Positions 20,845 to 29,699 of a stretch of DNA of 64,000 bases are shown in pieces. The stretch is from Gari tellinella (taxonomy: Eukaryota; Mollusca; Bivalvia; Cardiida; Psammobiidae): positions 19,602,189 through 19,666,188 of the forward strand of contig OV277869.1 of assembly GCA_922989275.2 (NCBI GenBank). The letters are read 5' to 3'. The position numbers were made by a program, and so were the translations under genes. Numbering within the stretch: the stretch's first letter is position 1; each line of letters opens with the position of its first letter. The notes under the pieces were generated by a model. The model was not told where the DNA came from. It made no database searches and was given only the letters and a program-made list of their open reading frames with translations.

Positions 20845-23800
20845 TTATTTTTCACATTCTAGTGGACATAGCTTTGTTATTGGACGGTCAATTTTCTTGC
20901 CTTTTACTAGCACTGTTGCTGACCGGATTCGCCCGTCCACTTCCGGATACACATTTGTAACTCTCCCCAAGGGCCACTGACCTCGTGGTGTCTCGGTGGA
21001 CACTACGATCAATATTTCCCCAACGCGTAATTCTCGATGTTTATGGAACCACTTCTTTCGCGATCCAAGGCTTGGCAGCCATTCCTTGAGCCAACGCTGC
21101 CAAAAATGTCTCATGAGTTCTTGAACACGGCGCCATCTGTTTTGGGGATGAAACTGTGTTGTGTCTACCGACTGCGGTGCAAACTGACCACCCATCTGCC
21201 CAAACAGGAAATGGTTAGGTGTGAGTGGCACACAATCTGCTGAGTTGGACGACTGGTAAGTCAAAGGTCTTGAATTTATCAACGACTCAGCTCCCACAAA
21301 GGCTGTCAATAGCTCTTCGTCTGTTATATCTGCTCTATGTAGAATGTGATAGACAGCACGCTTTGCTGCCTTGATCATGATTTCATGTGCTCCACCCCAG
21401 TGTGGAGCCAGAGGTGGGTTGAACTGCCATTTGATGCCCTTGTCTGCAGTAGTTCTTACAATGTGCTGCTTGTCAAGTGCCTTCACAAGTGATTTTAGTT
21501 CTTTGGCAGCACCCACAAAGTTCGTTCCATTGTCACTTAGTACCTTCTCTGAGATTCCTCGCCTGCCAAACATTCTTTGGAAGGCATTTAAGAAAGAACT
21601 GGTGGCAAGACTATAAGCCATCTCAAGGTGTACAGCTCTAGAAGCTAAGCAAGTAAACAAGCAGAGGTATCTTTTTTGACGAACCTTGCCTCTACCTTGT
21701 ATTGTCAGAAATGATCCACCATAGTCCACAGCTACATTTGCAAACGCCTTTAAAGGCTGATCTAGTCTACATGCTGGCAACGGTGCCATGATCTGATTCA
21801 TTGGTTTTGCCTTTTGTCTTTTACATTCAGCACATTCATTTTCAATTTCACGAATGACTTCTCTCGCGTGAGTGATCCAATACTTTGATGACAGATGTGA
21901 CAGAATATAGTTTGTTCCCGAATGTTTGCATTTTTCATGACTAGATTTCACTATGAGTTTTGTGATCCACGAATAACGCGGAAGAATGATGGGATGCCGA
22001 CACTCGAATGAAATGACTTCTGCATACTGCAGTCTGGAATTACTTCTGACAATCCCTTCAGTGTCAACTACTGGATTCAGCGGAAGGAGTTTACTATTTT
22101 TCGACAGGGATTTTCCTCTCAGAATGTCTTTGTATTCACTGAATTCTTTCTTTTGAGCTTCTCTAATGAGTCTCTCTTCACTCTCTTTTAGTTCATCACA
22201 TGTCAACCCTCCTAACTTTCGCAGATTCTGTTTTTCAATACAATTCTCAATGAACCTAAGAACCCCTGCCATCACTCGTTTTAGTCTCTCCCAACTGGAA
22301 TATCGTAGTGGATCTAACCGCCACATTTCTGTTTTATCGTTTTTTACACTGTCAACACAACTTACATTGTAATTTTCATCAACTCTCTTGAATCTTTCAG
22401 TTTCAGTTTTCTTGACTTCACTTTGATCAGTCATTTTGCCCTTTACAGTTGTTCTTGGCCATTCCATTTCACTTTCTTTGAGAAAATTAGGACCTTCCCA
22501 CCAGAAATGTTCTTCTATAAGCTGATCCATTTTCACGCCACGGGATACTAGATCTGCAGGATTGCTTTCACCTGGTACGTGTCTCCACTGACTAGGATTT
22601 GTACTTCTCTGAATTTCTGCCACTCTATTGGCCACAAACGGTTTAAACACTCTACTCTGGTTTCTTAACCAACATATCACATCCATGCTATCTGTCCAAA
22701 AGGTACATTTTTCAATGTCAAATTCTAGTGCGTCTTTAACAGCCATTGTCAATTCCAGATTCAGAATAGCTGCCATCAACTCCAATCTTGCAATGCTAAT
22801 TGCTGCCATTGGTGCGACTTTGCTCTTTGCTGCAATCATTCTCACAGACATATCACCATCTTCATGTTCATTTCTACTATACACTACAGCACCATAAGCT
22901 CTCACTGATGCATCACTGAAGGCATGAATTGTCATTTCTTTTACTGGTTTTTCTCCCTTAATGCATCTTGGAACTGTAATTTGCTTGACTTTTGGCAGTT
23001 CATCAAACCAGTGTGCTATTTTTATCAATGTTTCAGTTTCTATGCATTGGTCCCATTCAACTCCTGATAGCCAAATGTCTTGCATTATCATTTTCCCCCG
23101 CAGTATGTACGGTGCCAAAAGCCCAAGCGGATCAAACATTGTGGCGATCTTTTTCAAATATTCACGCTTTGTCATTGGTTTGTGCACATCGACTAGATTG
23201 ATATCAAACTTAAAACTGTCATTTTCAGCCCCCCATAGTACCCCTAGTGTCTTTATCTTTGGGAGTTCATATTTTGCTAAATCAACTTTTGAAGCCCTAT
23301 CTTCCACAGGTATGTGTTCCATCACAGTCTTAGAGTTTGACATCCACTTATGGGCTACCATTCCAGCTTTTCCCCACAACTCTGTGAGTTCTTCATACAA
23401 CTCTACTGCCTGTTTATCATTGTCAACTGAATCCATACTATCATCCATGTATGTAGATTTTAGGACTGTCTCTGATGCACGTGGGTATTCACTTTCGAAC
23501 AGTTTGGCATTGTGTTGTGATGCCATTTGAGCTAAAAACGGTGACGATGACACTCCAAACACTAAACGCGTGAATTCATACTCTTTTGGTTCTTCTTCTG
23601 GTTTTGTGCGCCACAGAAACCTATGAAATTTTCTATCCGGAGGAGTTATGCCAACTCTCAGATACATCTCTTGAATGTCACATACTACCGCGACTTTGTT
23701 TTCTCTGAACCTCATGAGCACGTCAAACAAACTATTTTGCAGTTTTGGTCCTTGTTCAAGTGAATCATTCAGACATACACCTTGATAACGAGCCGACGCG

Positions 23801-23949
23801 TCAAACACAATACGAACCTTTGTCGTTTCTTTGTTCATCCTGAGGACAGGAAAGTGAGGTAACAACCACCTTTTTTCTTCTTTCTTATTTTTCTCAACAT
23901 TCTTGACATAGCCCTTTTTCATGTAACCTTCAATTGTGTCTTTGTACAT
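20845..23949 (-). CDS. BEL/Pao pol: reverse transcriptase, RNase H, integrase
   Basis: A 1034-codon uninterrupted frame. RT: first catalytic Asp in VVCDIQEMYL (about D91) and the YMDD box at 167-170. RNase H: Asp 345 (FSDAS), Glu 390 (ARLEL), Asp 420 (FWTDS) and Asp 466 (PADLV) fit the D-E-D-D set. Integrase: zinc-binding His 671, His 676, Cys 706, Cys 709, then the catalytic triad Asp 742 (VAVDYGG), Asp 806 (LSDNGTNF) and Glu 855 (GGAHEIM). A C-terminal chromo/SH3-like stretch (WFHKHRELRVGEIL, GQWPLGRV) follows, as in BEL integrases. All catalytic residues are kept. The listed start is only the first Met after the in-frame TGA at 23974-23976; the true polyprotein continues upstream across that stop. 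It acts in reverse transcription and integration of the element. Confidence 0.95.
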   Translation of the reverse strand: MYKDTIEGYMKKGYVKNVEKNKKEEKRWLLPHFPVLRMNKETTKVRIVFDASARYQGVCLNDSLEQGPKLQNSLFDVLMRFRENKVAVVCDIQEMYLRVGITPPDRKFHRFLWRTKPEEEPKEYEFTRLVFGVSSSPFLAQMASQHNAKLFESEYPRASETVLKSTYMDDSMDSVDNDKQAVELYEELTELWGKAGMVAHKWMSNSKTVMEHIPVEDRASKVDLAKYELPKIKTLGVLWGAENDSFKFDINLVDVHKPMTKREYLKKIATMFDPLGLLAPYILRGKMIMQDIWLSGVEWDQCIETETLIKIAHWFDELPKVKQITVPRCIKGEKPVKEMTIHAFSDASVRAYGAVVYSRNEHEDGDMSVRMIAAKSKVAPMAAISIARLELMAAILNLELTMAVKDALEFDIEKCTFWTDSMDVICWLRNQSRVFKPFVANRVAEIQRSTNPSQWRHVPGESNPADLVSRGVKMDQLIEEHFWWEGPNFLKESEMEWPRTTVKGKMTDQSEVKKTETERFKRVDENYNVSCVDSVKNDKTEMWRLDPLRYSSWERLKRVMAGVLRFIENCIEKQNLRKLGGLTCDELKESEERLIREAQKKEFSEYKDILRGKSLSKNSKLLPLNPVVDTEGIVRSNSRLQYAEVISFECRHPIILPRYSWITKLIVKSSHEKCKHSGTNYILSHLSSKYWITHAREVIREIENECAECKRQKAKPMNQIMAPLPACRLDQPLKAFANVAVDYGGSFLTIQGRGKVRQKRYLCLFTCLASRAVHLEMAYSLATSSFLNAFQRMFGRRGISEKVLSDNGTNFVGAAKELKSLVKALDKQHIVRTTADKGIKWQFNPPLAPHWGGAHEIMIKAAKRAVYHILHRADITDEELLTAFVGAESLINSRPLTYQSSNSADCVPLTPNHFLFGQMGGQFAPQSVDTTQFHPQNRWRRVQELMRHFWQRWLKEWLPSLGSRKKWFHKHRELRVGEILIVVSTETPRGQWPLGRVTNVYPEVDGRIRSATVLVKGKKIDRPITKLCPLECEK

Positions 23950-23973
23950 TTCTTTTACTACTGGGTCTTTATC

Positions 23974-24180
23974 TCACCTTTTTTCTGTGCTTTCAAGGCG
24001 CTTTTTTGCCATCTCATAATTGTCCGGTAACTCTTTCTTGGCTTGTTTCCATGGCAACGACACTTCATAGTGACCTTCGTTGACGTGTATTGACTTTTCT
24101 GCATTCGTCAGTATGTCTTGATCTCTTGGTGATATAGAACTGGATTTTCTAATCACTTCACTCTCCACTTCCCAAAACTG
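23974..24180 (-). pseudogene. BEL/Pao pol, segment between frameshift and stop
   Basis: A protein-like frame of about 64 residues (including NEGHYEVSLPWK, typical of the BEL linker just before RT) continues the protease region after a one-base shift near 24170-24185. It ends at TGA 23974-23976, after which the same frame reads on into the RT. The stop and the shift together prevent synthesis of the polyprotein by ordinary translation. Confidence 0.85.
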
Positions 24181-25513
24181 TTGTCAATTCTCTCAGCAGT
24201 GTGGAATGTGAATATACTTGTTGTGGGATTTTCTACTGGTCCAACGCGTGTCCATCCTAATGGCGTCAACCGTGCGACTGGTTCTCCTGGGTGACCTTGG
24301 ATCTCACCCAGGGATCTGTGTAGTTCCACGTAGTCCAATCCTATTAAGAGATCTACTTTACTCTTCTTACTCAGTCTAGGGAATTGGATTCCTTGCAAAT
24401 GAGGCCATTTTTCAGAGTTTTGTTGCCAGTCTATAGGCTTTAATCTACCTGTCACATTCTTTGTTGTTTGGGCCTCCATTTTCATTGTTAAGTTTTTGTT
24501 TATACCTTGAATCTGAAGTTCAACACATGTGGTTTCAAACCTTTTGGATCTCCCATTGATTACGTTCACTACAACCAAAGTCTTTTCACCTGATAATCCC
24601 AATTCTGACGCCACGTCTTCATTCAAACATGACTTTGTACTTCCGTCGTCAAGTAGCACGTTTACTTTCAGTTCCCTTTCTTTCACTTTCAATACAACAG
24701 GTATTGTTCTCAACGCTATGTTGTGGGTGCTGTAACATTGTAATGTCTGAAATTCTTCTGCTTCAGGTCGTAATTGTGACACTTGACGGTGTAATAGTCT
24801 ATTATGTGTCTTTGGACAGCCATTTATCCCACACTTGCCTTGATAAGCACATTTTTTGCCTATGTGATTCGATTTTAAGCACTTGAAACATAACCCAGTA
24901 TCTTTTGCCTTGGACCATCTGTCCTCTACACTCATAGCTTTAAATACTTGGCAATTCCATACCTTATGGGTCTGACCGCACACTTTACATTGTTCGGCTA
25001 TCGTCGCGTCTGCATTTTCCTTTTTTGCTCCAAAGAATGATCTTTCTTTCTGGAACTTTCCACTTTGATAATCAAATCCATGAATGGTTTCACTTGCTTT
25101 GACTGCATATTCTGTCTCTTCATTGATCCACGTTCTCAGAGTTTCTACCGATTCACTCAATTTTTTCTCGTGCACTTGTCTATTATATCTTGTTAGCATT
25201 GTCTGTGGTAATTTCTTTAGTAGCCTATGATACAGAGACCCATCTTTTAAATCCTCATCATGTTTCACTTCTTTTAAGTTAATAACTGCAATATCAAGCA
25301 AGTCTGCACATTTTTCTAGTTCCCTTGCACTTTCATTACGGAGAGCCGGGAAATTCTCAAGATCATTCAAAAATCTAGTTACCACTCTGGCAGCGCCACC
25401 GTATTTCCGTTCTAGCCTTTCCTTAGCTGCTTCATATGCTGCTTCAGAATGTCCAAGATTCTCAATGCACTTCAGCGCTGCTCCTTTTAAGTACTGCCTT
25501 AGTTGAAGGAGTT
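24153..25513 (-). pseudogene. BEL/Pao gag C-terminal part, zinc knuckles and protease
   Basis: The frame resumes at 25513 on the far side of the inserted retrotransposon and runs to 24153. It starts with the LRQYLKG..A motif of BEL gag, then a coiled region. Counting from the Met at 25385, zinc-finger Cys/His clusters lie at C133-C136-H140-C145 and C166-C169-H174-C179, followed by a third Cys-rich segment. An aspartic protease core LLDDGSTKS lies at about 243-251, with DDG in place of the more common DSG/DTG. It ends at a stop created by the one-base frameshift. Confidence 0.9.
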
Positions 25514-25991
25514 AACACGGGCTTGAGTGTTGAATTCTTTCCCATGTTACTAATGATCTTGTCATATAATTTTTGCTAAATGTTTTACATGTATTTACTT
25601 ACTGTGCTGGCGGTCTTTTTGATTGTGAGGTTGTGGAACAGGGTTTATATTTTATGTACACTGTTTGTCTTTATAGGTGAATATAGGAGATAAGTGTGAG
25701 GTTGGGCGCCCCTAAACCCAGGTTTAACCCCCCAGTGGTTGTTAATAATTAATTAATTTATAGTTAGTTATTGATTGCTACTGACCGTACCAAGGCGGGC
25801 TCCTATATTCACTTTGCTTTATGTTTGTCTTGCGTGTTGTTTTTTTATTTAGTGTGTAGATGAAGGAATGGTATTGCGTGTATGTGTGTGTGTGTGTGTG
25901 TGTGTTTGTTGTGGTATGACTGTGTGTGTGTGTTCTGCTTGAGAGGTGGGTGTATTGTTTGTGTTACGTTTCCTGCTTGAGTCTTTCGTAT
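25514..25991 (+). mobile_element. Non-LTR retrotransposon 3' end, copy 3, inserted in BEL gag
   Basis: A 478-bp plus-strand insertion splits a gag codon region. The left flank GAAGGAGTT and right flank TTTATACTC rejoin as an uninterrupted gag frame. The insert matches the 3' part of 11834-12981, including an AACACGGGCTTGA...TCCCATGTT stem, the GGGCGCCCCTAAACCCAGG block, the TG microsatellite and the CTTTCGTATTTA end. The target duplication is at most 2-3 bases. Confidence 0.85.
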
Positions 25992-26530
25992 TTATACTCT
26001 GGTGTTGCATGTGCATTATCAATACAAGCCATAAAGGCTGCCTTCCAGGATTCATACTTGGTCTTATCTCCATGAAAAGAGGGCATTTCCACTCTCTTCA
26101 TGTGTTTCCACAGGTCTTTTCCTAGAGCACTATATTCTGAGCCCCCAGTAGCCACCGATTCATGCTTTGGCATGGATTTTTTCCTTGCATCAAAAAATCG
26201 TTTTACCTGTATACTAGTCTCTGAATTTTCGGATGCAATTCCGTCCATTTCCAATGCAATATCATCAGCACATTTGTATTCTTTACTGTTCACATGTTCC
26301 TCTGACAATGCTTGCATAATATCCAATGTTTTTTCCAAAACTGTGCCCATTTTCTGACACAACGAGTCTATCTCCCCTTTCTCAGAGTCCTCATCTTGCA
26401 GTACATTTGTCAACTGATTCTTAAATCGTGTAAACACAGCCTTATAACGCGATTTTGCCATTTTCATTGAACGCATTTTTGTTTCTGTGTCTTCTACGAT
26501 CGTCTCTTTGTTGGTCTCGTCGTCCGACAT
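25992..26530 (-). pseudogene. BEL/Pao gag N-terminal part
   Basis: The Met at 26530 opens an acidic, helix-rich frame of about 180 residues. It ends in RVEMPSFHGD..KYESWKAAFMACIDN, the well-known PxFxGD...W..F..F motif of BEL/Pao and gypsy-like gag. The frame is then cut by the insertion at 25514-25991. The start lies about 40 bp downstream of the 5' LTR, which is compatible with a short leader. Confidence 0.9.
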
Positions 26531-26551
26531 CTCGCTTCTTCTATAGATCTA

Positions 26552-26571
26552 TAACCTCGCTCTGCTACCAA
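26552..26571 (-). promoter_or_regulatory. Candidate primer-binding site of the BEL/Pao element
   Basis: Directly inside the 5' LTR, after two bases, the minus strand reads TGGTAGCAGAGCGAGG. It begins with TGG, as expected for pairing with a tRNA CCA end. I cannot name the tRNA with confidence. Confidence 0.55.
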
Positions 26572-26572
26572 T

Positions 26573-26784
26573 TGTTCTTTATACTATAACTTTATCTATT
26601 TTGTTTCACTATAACTTTGTTTTGGGCGACGAAACATCACAAAAATCTTCTTTAATGCCATGTGCTTTATTTCTATTATCGATCTGTTCTATCTAACTGT
26701 TTCAAGCCTATAAGAGATGGAATATGTCCCTCAATTCAAGTAAAATAGAATTTGTTCTATGCTAATTGAGTTCTCTTCAGAACA
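26573..26784 (-). repeat. 5' LTR of the BEL/Pao element
   Basis: 212 bp, TG...CA, followed on the right by the ACAGG target duplication. See the 3' LTR for the comparison. Confidence 0.92.
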
Positions 26785-27072
26785 ACAGGTTTGACCAATT
26801 TTAGGATCATCAAAAGAACATGCTACAGTACGTTTAAGAATAATCAAAATGTTACCGTAAGAACAATTCAATTATTGTTATTGAAGAACAATGATATAAA
26901 GATAGATTAATACAAATTGTGGAAACGTTCCATGAATGAGGTCTTAAGTTCTAAAAGGCCAATGTCAGCAGGTAAGTCTATGTAGAAAAGAGGTGGAACG
27001 AATTATTTACGGTCAAGAAACTTCATTTCTAATTAACCCTTATCCTGCTGATCGAGACTTGATTAAAATGTG

Positions 27073-27139
27073 CCATCAGTTTGGATCGAGATCAGACGCT
27101 GTGTAACGCAGCGTCTGCTCTGGACCTAAACTGTTTGCA
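27073..27139. repeat. Palindromic hairpin family H, copy 3
   Basis: CAGTTTGGATCGAGATCAGACGCTG and CAGCGTCTGCTCTGGACCTAAACTG pair around TGTAACG. TTAACCCTTATCCTGCTG lies 35 bases to the left, matching one end of the 204-bp TTAA element described in intron 1. Confidence 0.75.
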
Positions 27140-27148
27140 AATATGTGT

Positions 27149-27205
27149 CAAGCCGTTTGGATCGAAATCAAACGCCGCGTTACGCAGCATCTGATTTTGT
27201 TCAAT
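27149..27205. repeat. Palindromic hairpin family H, copy 4 (partial)
   Basis: AAGCCGTTTGGATCGAAATCAAACGCCGCGT and ACGCAGCATCTGATTTTG. The inner arms pair, with mismatches, and the outer right arm is missing. Confidence 0.6.
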
Positions 27206-27543
27206 CGAATTAATACCCATTCTATGTGGAAGTATTGTATAACTTTAAAATGAAACACTCCTTAATTTTCTACTTTTTCACACCACTATTGCTAAGCATG
27301 CAACATATTCGGCGGGTTCAGATTTAACCTATTGTTTGAAGTCCTCTATAAAAGTACAGTGAAACCATTTTTGTTGTATAAATGGAATATGAGTGTGTTA
27401 CCACAGGGGCTAGCAACCAGATTTCGCATTAAAAATAGTAATTTGTAAATATATGTCAAACGCTTATATGAACGGGTAAGAATTAGTTTAGGATGATGAA
27501 TTCAGTTTAAGAATTGCATTTCAATAATAAAAAAAAATATTGA

Positions 27544-27640
27544 GCTCTAGTGGGATATGAACCCGGGACCCGGCATGCGGGTACAGAATAGCAAAAAAAG
27601 GCAACCCCTTTGACAACTCGACCACATGCCTATTCCTATC
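27544..27640 (-). repeat. tRNA-like module with a central insert
   Basis: On the minus strand GGCATGTGGTCGAGTTG (A box-like) and GTCCCGGGTTCATATCCC (B box-like) are separated by about 50 bases. Probable tRNA-derived SINE head. Confidence 0.4.
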
Positions 27641-29289
27641 TTTGGGGTCGATTTAATGTGCTTAAGTATGTAGCGACGGAGAGTATATAATTCGGCTCGG
27701 GTTTTTGTCTGAGCCCGTGATCAATTTCTACGTTTTTCAACGCAATTGGTAAAGCGATGGAAAATATCTCGAAAATTCATATTTGAAGACCTTTCTTAAG
27801 GAAGTTTGTAGATTGATCATATTTTTCTAATGCCAGATGCACGATAATTCTACATATTTGGTTTTATTTGAGTATTTTCTTTTATTTTTGCAAATATACC
27901 ATCTGGTTGCGAGTCGCTTTAAAGCGATGTGACAGTAAATAGAAAGCTATTTAAGCTTAAAGCTGTCATCTGTATTTTATACAATCAATAGTCTTCGCTT
28001 CAGTGGTCGTTATAGAGGGTATTACTGTTTTTATTCAAGTTTGACAGCTAAACATTACATTGAGACATGCCCTCAGCCTAGTATTATGCAGTGAGGGTGT
28101 TCCATTTTTTAGACAGACAATACTCTTTAGATAGCTTAACTTTACAACGGGGGTGCAATGGCAAAGGCATTCTTTTGACCATTTAAACAATTACAATATG
28201 TATATTCTGTTTGGTATTGTAGGTCCTTAATTGTGTGCAAAGAGTGGTGATATTTGATGTTGTAGTTAAAGAGATATTAATGAAAACGTTGGTTTCCAGA
28301 GCCACCAAACTACCTGTTTTATACCAAACCAACTTTGTCTATGTCTATGTCATATTTAGCGATAATTGAAATACGATTATCTATAAGGACATTACTGACA
28401 TTTGCAACCAGTTGATCAGACACTGACTAACACGATTTCTGAGCATGTTAAATTTGTTCGTTACTCAAAGCGATTTTACTTATGTAAAATACATGTTTGC
28501 CTAATTAAGAGATTCTTAAGCAGTAATTAAAGTTCTCAGTAGACGGTGATAAGGCTTTGAATGGGGTTATATAATGTGTGAACAACAGCTGTTGCTGAGG
28601 TCAAAGGGTATGTTTAACCGTTTGCATGCTATGGGCGAATGTATCAGGTCTGATTGCAAACTATTCATATCCCGATGAGATACATGTACAACGTCATTCG
28701 GCGTCTCGTCGGAATCTAGACTGTTTGGTGCTCCATTGATATTCTGTGGAAGAAAATGACATTAAGAGTCAATATTGAGAATTACTTTCCAGAAAACTAC
28801 AACAAAGCGGGTTGAATGTTAAGGTGAAAATTCGAAATACCAATTTGTGGCGTGATTCACTAGTGAGGCCAGGCGTTCGTTTGACATAAACTATATTCGA
28901 CATGTTATATCTTGTATAACATACAGTAGGGAAGAACTATTATTTCCCGTTTAAACTAGTCATACACGCAAAGGCAATGCTATAAACCGTATAAACGGTA
29001 TTTGTTTGCTAACATATGACTATTTATTTCTATCTGAGCAAACATTTTATAATAGAAATCATTGTTTTACAACAAACGGATTATTGTTCAAGTCGGAACA
29101 TTTGTAAAGATAAAGCATTCCCATGCTTTAATTCAAACTTTGTACCGAACAAGGTGTAACCACCCAAGGTAAAGTATTGTCTTAAATTCACGCGAGGTTC
29201 ATAGGTAGTATGGATCGATTTTTTTGACCTGGCAGGGCGGATTTTCGATACGGACCTTTGCATTTCATTTTTGGGGCCGGTGTTACGCA

Positions 29290-29462
29290 ATAGAATGATC
29301 CCCTGCTAAAATGACCCTAGGGTAATGTCACTGCGTAGAACAGTGACCCGGGTCATTTTACTACGTAGAAAAATGACCCAGAAAGTAGAAAAAGGACCCC
29401 ATTGACTAGTAGTAGAATGACCCCCTCACGGTATGGGGTCATTTCTCTACGTAGTATAAATG
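29290..29462. repeat. GGGTCATTTTCTACGTAG palindromic repeat cluster
   Basis: Several inverted and direct copies of AAAATGACCC and CTACGTAG are present. The best is a near-perfect 30-bp palindrome at 29350-29379 centred on TACGTA. It lies about 130-300 bp upstream of the CRE of the VWC gene, and looks like a decayed miniature element. Confidence 0.55.
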
Positions 29463-29592
29463 TTCCAGGTAAAGAAATAGCAGAGCACCGAACTTAAATG
29501 TGAATGTGAACTTGAATCTTGATATTACATATATTGATGTCGCTTTCGGGGCCTCAACTGTCAGTGATCCGATGTAAATTTATATACTTAGT

Positions 29593-29643
29593 TGACGTCA
29601 CCAATTATATGTTCATATAAGTAGATGTCAAACCGCGCCTTCA
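29593..29643 (+). promoter_or_regulatory. Core promoter of the VWC gene: CRE, TATA box, initiator
   Basis: A full palindromic CRE TGACGTCA lies at 29593-29600, a TATA element (TATAAG, within CATATAAGTAG) at 29616-29621, and an initiator-like TTCAGCA places the start at about A29643, 27 bases from the TATA T. The first ATG follows 52 bases later and ends at a perfect splice donor. CRE about 45 bases upstream of the start is the usual place for cAMP/CREB control, so inducible expression is inferred, not shown. Confidence 0.55.
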
Positions 29644-29699
29644 GCAAATATAGACTTCAAGCTAAACAGTTCAGCTGCTACAAATCATAGAAAAATGGG
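29643..29699 (+). CDS. VWC gene exon 1: 5' UTR and start codon
   Basis: A 52-base leader then AAAAATGGG with the donor GTAAGT following at 29700. Only ATGGG is coding (M and two bases of G). Joining to G38100 gives GGG TAC GTG, which opens the signal peptide. The donor is a near-perfect consensus. Intron 1 is phase 2 and 8.4 kb long. Confidence 0.65.

Larger units (their letters stand above)
19135..26784 (-). mobile_element. BEL/Pao LTR retrotransposon, full length but disabled
   Basis: A 7.65-kb element on the minus strand, including a 478-bp later insertion. Order on the minus strand: 5' LTR (26784-26573), candidate primer-binding site, gag, zinc knuckles, protease, RT, RNase H, integrase, about 1.5 kb of non-coding 3' sequence, purine tract (19348-19360), 3' LTR (19347-19135). 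BEL identity rests on gag-pol with a zinc-knuckle array and protease joined to a YMDD-type RT and an HHCC/DDE integrase, plus the 5-bp target duplication. The LTRs are about 95 percent identical by eye, so insertion is not very recent. Coding is broken by a retrotransposon insertion in gag, a one-base frameshift near 24170-24185 and an in-frame TGA at 23974-23976. No envelope frame is present. Confidence 0.95.
26790..29280. other. Gene-free stretch with small repeats
   Basis: No coding frame with protein-like composition. It contains two hairpins of family H (27073-27205), preceded by TTAACCCTTATCCTGCTG at 27033, a tRNA-like module (27544-27640) and a half hairpin near 28690-28735. Confidence 0.5.

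Noticed and set aside
22961..23530. 189-codon plus-strand frame inside BEL pol
   Set aside because: It is antisense to the RT/RNase H coding region and has no independent support.
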